Positions 13,652 to 15,598 of a stretch of DNA of 15,598 nucleotides are shown here, piece by piece. The stretch is taken from positions 1 to 15,598 of the forward strand of contig MNTL01000008.1 in assembly GCA_001916965.1 (NCBI GenBank), written 5' to 3'. Both the position numbers and the translations under genes were made by a program. Below the pieces are notes generated by a model, which worked only from the letters and a program-made list of their open reading frames with translations, was not told the DNA's origin and ran no database searches. This stretch comes from Roseburia sp. CAG:10041_57. Lineage in GTDB: Bacteria; Bacillota; Clostridia; Lachnospirales; Lachnospiraceae. Numbering within the stretch: position 1 is the stretch's first letter; every line of letters begins with the position of its first letter.

Positions 13652-13679
13652 ATCCCCCGGAGTTTTCCGGGGGATTTTT
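13652..13679 (+). terminator. terminator of the infC-rpmI-rplT operon
   Basis: ATCCCCCGGA (13652-13661), loop GTTT, TCCGGGGGAT (13666-13675), then TTTT: a perfect 10-bp GC-rich stem 16 bases after the rplT stop. Confidence 0.92.
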
Positions 13680-13729
13680 GTACTTTAATGCCTGCTTGGA
13701 AAGAAGCAGATATTGATGAGGAGAGAGTA

Positions 13730-14239
13730 GTGAGATTACTATTTGAAATTGATAAAAAGGATTATGACCCTGATGGAAAAGCATTTGTTCGCCCTTCTTC
13801 AAGAGCAATCATACTAAAAAATGGGAAAATAGCTGTAATTTATAGTCAGAAGCATAGGTACTATAAAATACCCGGAGGCGGAATAGAACCGGGAGAAAAT
13901 AAGATAGATGCAATGATTCGTGAAGTAAAGGAAGAAGTAGGACTGACAGTGATTCCTGAATCGGTTGCAGAGTTTGGATATGTGCATCGTATCCAGAAGG
14001 GGAAGCATGAGCCGGTATTTATACAGGATAATTTCTATTACCTATGTGATGTGACAGAAGGACTGGTTCCTCCTCAATTTACAGAAAACGAGAAAAAAGA
14101 AGAATTTGTTCCATGCTTTGTAGATTTGGATGAAGCAATCAGGGTGAACGAAGAATACGTGAAGGAAAATTCGTATGATTCCATGATTGAAAGAGAATTA
14201 AGAGTAATGAAGATGCTTGCAGATATTCAAGAGACATGA
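13730..14239 (+). CDS. Nudix hydrolase
   Basis: 169 residues starting V(M)RLLFEIDKKDYDP. The complete Nudix box is present: G-x5-E-x7-REVKEEVGL in 'GGIEPGENKIDAMIREVKEE', with the metal-binding glutamates intact. Such enzymes cleave nucleoside diphosphates linked to another group; the substrate is not predictable here. I chose GTG at 13730 because GAGGAG lies 6 bases upstream and the protein then begins as relatives do. An ATG at 13688 is in frame but lies only 9 bases past the operon terminator without a ribosome binding site. The promoter is not obvious, so expression could come partly from readthrough. Confidence 0.85.
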   Translation: MRLLFEIDKKDYDPDGKAFVRPSSRAIILKNGKIAVIYSQKHRYYKIPGGGIEPGENKIDAMIREVKEEVGLTVIPESVAEFGYVHRIQKGKHEPVFIQDNFYYLCDVTEGLVPPQFTENEKKEEFVPCFVDLDEAIRVNEEYVKENSYDSMIERELRVMKMLADIQET

Positions 14240-14441
14240 GAAGAATTTTTCACACATGAAATTTGAAACCGTAAATAACATTTTGCTGAATGACTTGCCT
14301 GAATTTCCAACTGCTGCGTTGCTGCCAACCGACGATACCACCGCATTGCCTTGTTTCGATGCCTTGCAGAAGAATTCATTCTACGTTATTTTGCTGAATG
14401 TAAATGACTTGTACAACGAAACGAGGAGAAAGGGGCAGAAT
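14240..14441. other. unexplained spacer with a repeated 17-base word
   Basis: TTTTGCTGAATGACTTG (14281-14297) recurs at 14389-14411 with TAAATG inserted after TTTTGCTGAATG. The stretch is richer in G+C than the other intergenic DNA here. On the plus strand it stays open in frame with the acylphosphatase gene for 75 codons, and on the minus strand a 50-codon ORF starts at about 14374. None of these has a ribosome binding site or a family I know. It could be a gene remnant, a small repeat element or an sRNA. Confidence 0.35.
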
Positions 14442-14723
14442 ATGGATGAATTTAAGGTAGTACGCAGGCATATGCGGTTTACCGGGCGCGTGCAGGGAGT
14501 AGGCTTTCGCTATCGAGCCAAATATGCAGCGAATGGTATGGGAATAACAGGCTGGGCGAAGAATGAATGGGATGGTTCCGTAGAGATGGAAGCACAGGGA
14601 ACGATTGCACAGATTAATATGATGCTCAAGATGATTAACAAGAGTGATTACATTGTTATTGATACAATAGATACAAAGGACATTCCACTGGAAGAACATG
14701 AGACAGGCTTCTATGTGAGATAG
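14442..14723 (+). CDS. acylphosphatase
   Basis: 93 residues, the normal size of this small cytoplasmic enzyme, which hydrolyses acyl phosphates such as 1,3-bisphosphoglycerate or carbamoyl phosphate. The phosphate-binding loop with catalytic arginine is 'GRVQGVGFRYRA', and the catalytic asparagine is in 'GWAKNEWDGSVEMEAQG'. The ATG at 14442 has GGAG/AAGGGG shortly upstream. The frame stays open 75 codons further upstream, but that extension has no similarity to the family and contains the ribosome binding site. No clear terminator; a loose CTCTATTC/GAATAGAG repeat (14746-14753, 14782-14789) lies downstream. Confidence 0.88.
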   Translation: MDEFKVVRRHMRFTGRVQGVGFRYRAKYAANGMGITGWAKNEWDGSVEMEAQGTIAQINMMLKMINKSDYIVIDTIDTKDIPLEEHETGFYVR

Positions 14724-15148
14724 GTAAGCTATTCTGATTCATGTCCTCTATTCCATAGGCATATACTTTTGCGTTATTCGTGAATAGAGCAGCTTTTCAT
14801 AGATGTATACAAGCTCTGTCATGTTGTATCAGCATATTAAAAGCTGAATGGATAGCCAGTCATATATGATAGATATTTGTAAGGCTTACTATATACAATA
14901 ACTGTCCAGACTAGAATTAGAATTTTGCAATTATGTATATATTATAATTGGTTTACGATTGATATTACACTATGGATAGAACATAAAATATACTTTCTAA
15001 TTGTAAAAATCCGGTTTACGTTTTGGTAAAATTGATACACAATTCATACAATTTAACTGGAAAATAAGAAGTGCAAGACTTGTCTGAACAGGATTTATGC
15101 GGATTTTAGGAAAAAATAGAAATAAATGAAAAAAGATACAATTTGTTG
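14724..15148. other. AT-rich non-coding DNA upstream of the rRNA promoters
   Basis: About 425 bases with no convincing ORF on either strand. It holds the 8-bp repeat CTCTATTC/GAATAGAG noted after the acylphosphatase gene, a CAATTAT/ATAATTG palindrome (14928-14934, 14944-14950) and the word GGTTTACG twice (about 14950 and 15013). The A/T tracts just before the first rRNA promoter may act as an UP-like element. Otherwise I see nothing in it. Confidence 0.5.
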
Positions 15149-15177
15149 TTGACAGATACGAAATGGAGTGATATGAT
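15149..15177 (+). promoter_or_regulatory. rRNA operon promoter P1
   Basis: TTGACA (15149-15154), exactly 17 bases, TATGAT (15172-15177), about 365 bases before the 16S gene, with A/T tracts upstream. A TGTCGC/GCGACA hairpin (15184-15189, 15213-15218) falls at the start of its transcript. Confidence 0.8.
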
Positions 15178-15276
15178 AGCTCTTGTCGCTGAGGGAACGG
15201 CGAGTTACAGAGGCGACAGAGTAAGATAATTTTATAAATGAGTGAAAAACGATTTAAAAATTATTTAAAAAAGTGC

Positions 15277-15304
15277 TTGACAAAAAAACATGATAATCTA
15301 TTAA
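15277..15304 (+). promoter_or_regulatory. rRNA operon promoter P2
   Basis: TTGACA (15277-15282), 16 bases, TATTAA (15299-15304), preceded by an A/T-rich stretch. Tandem promoters are usual for rRNA operons. The -10 is only fair. Confidence 0.6.
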
Positions 15305-15540
15305 AGCTGTCGCAAATGAGACAAGCAGACAGAACCTTGATAAATAAACAGTAATGCAACCCTGAAAATTCTATTGAGAAAGTTTCAGAGATGAAACGAT
15401 AGGATTGTTCAGAGAACAAAACCTTTAAAAAAGTAAAAATGCAAATCGAAGATTTGTACACGAGAACTTCGTTCTCAGTAGCAAGTCAGAAGAGATGCAA
15501 CGGATAAGCCAGTTTAACTGGTGCAAGAATCAAACAACTT
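15305..15540 (+). other. structured pre-16S leader
   Basis: Leader between P2 and the 16S gene. Hairpins: GTTTCA-GAGA-TGAAAC (15382-15397), set inside a longer ATTCTAT/ATAGGAT helix; CAAATC-GAA-GATTTG (15442-15456); GAGAAC-TTC-GTTCTC (15462-15476). These probably belong to antitermination and to the processing stem that pairs with sequence beyond the 16S 3' end, which is outside the window. Confidence 0.55.

Positions 15541-15598
<58 letters not shown>

Noticed and set aside
14217..14441. N-terminal extension of the acylphosphatase, 75 residues
   Set aside because: The extension overlaps the Nudix gene end, contains the ribosome binding site and has no resemblance to the family, whose members are about 90 residues.
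14376..14699. Minus-strand ORF of 107 codons opposite the acylphosphatase gene
   Set aside because: It overlaps a full-length enzyme with catalytic residues, and its translation is Cys/His/Tyr-rich noise.

Overview
The window looks like chromosomal DNA from a gut-type Lachnospiraceae (Clostridia, old cluster XIVa). The basis is the AT-rich intergenic DNA, strong AGGAGG-type ribosome binding sites, -10/-35 promoters of the housekeeping sigma type, Firmicutes-style gene content, and a 16S rRNA 5' end reading GGCGTGCTTAACACATGC. I see no prophage, insertion sequence, CRISPR array or tRNA.

Left part (1-3300) is small accessory genes: the C-terminal end of a HAD-type phosphatase; a small DUF6061-like gene on the minus strand; a minus-strand pair of an SdpI-family membrane protein and a 61-residue two-helix membrane protein; a roughly 530-base gene-poor stretch with a perfect 16-bp GC-rich inverted repeat; a GNAT acetyltransferase; and an AbrB/PIN toxin-antitoxin pair with a clear promoter.

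Middle part (3300-11200) is a purine block. purA (adenylosuccinate synthetase) is followed by a BMP-family lipoprotein, a double-ATPase ABC protein and two permeases, the standard set for an ABC nucleoside importer, and then a LysR-type regulator that starts one base after the last permease. The regulator probably controls the importer, and the importer plausibly feeds purine nucleosides to the cell. The lipoprotein gene is followed by its own terminator hairpin, which would make it more abundant than the membrane components. The LysR gene collides tail to tail with a minus-strand membrane protein gene whose terminator is written inside the LysR coding sequence.

Right part (11200-15598) is housekeeping: a SEC-C protein with a near-consensus promoter, a double DUF1540 cysteine-rich protein, and the infC-rpmI-rplT translation operon. 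That operon has its own promoter, an attenuator leader of about 150 bases (L20-leader type) and an AUU start codon for infC. A Nudix hydrolase, an acylphosphatase and about 420 bases of AT-rich non-coding DNA follow, then tandem rRNA promoters, a structured leader and the first 58 bases of a 16S rRNA gene.

I found no convincing new multi-gene system. The best leads are regulatory: paired TTATAC/GTATAA palindromes in the nucleoside-importer operon, the infC leader with its AUU start, the terminator embedded in the LysR gene, and two unexplained non-coding blocks (1817-1915 and 14240-14441).
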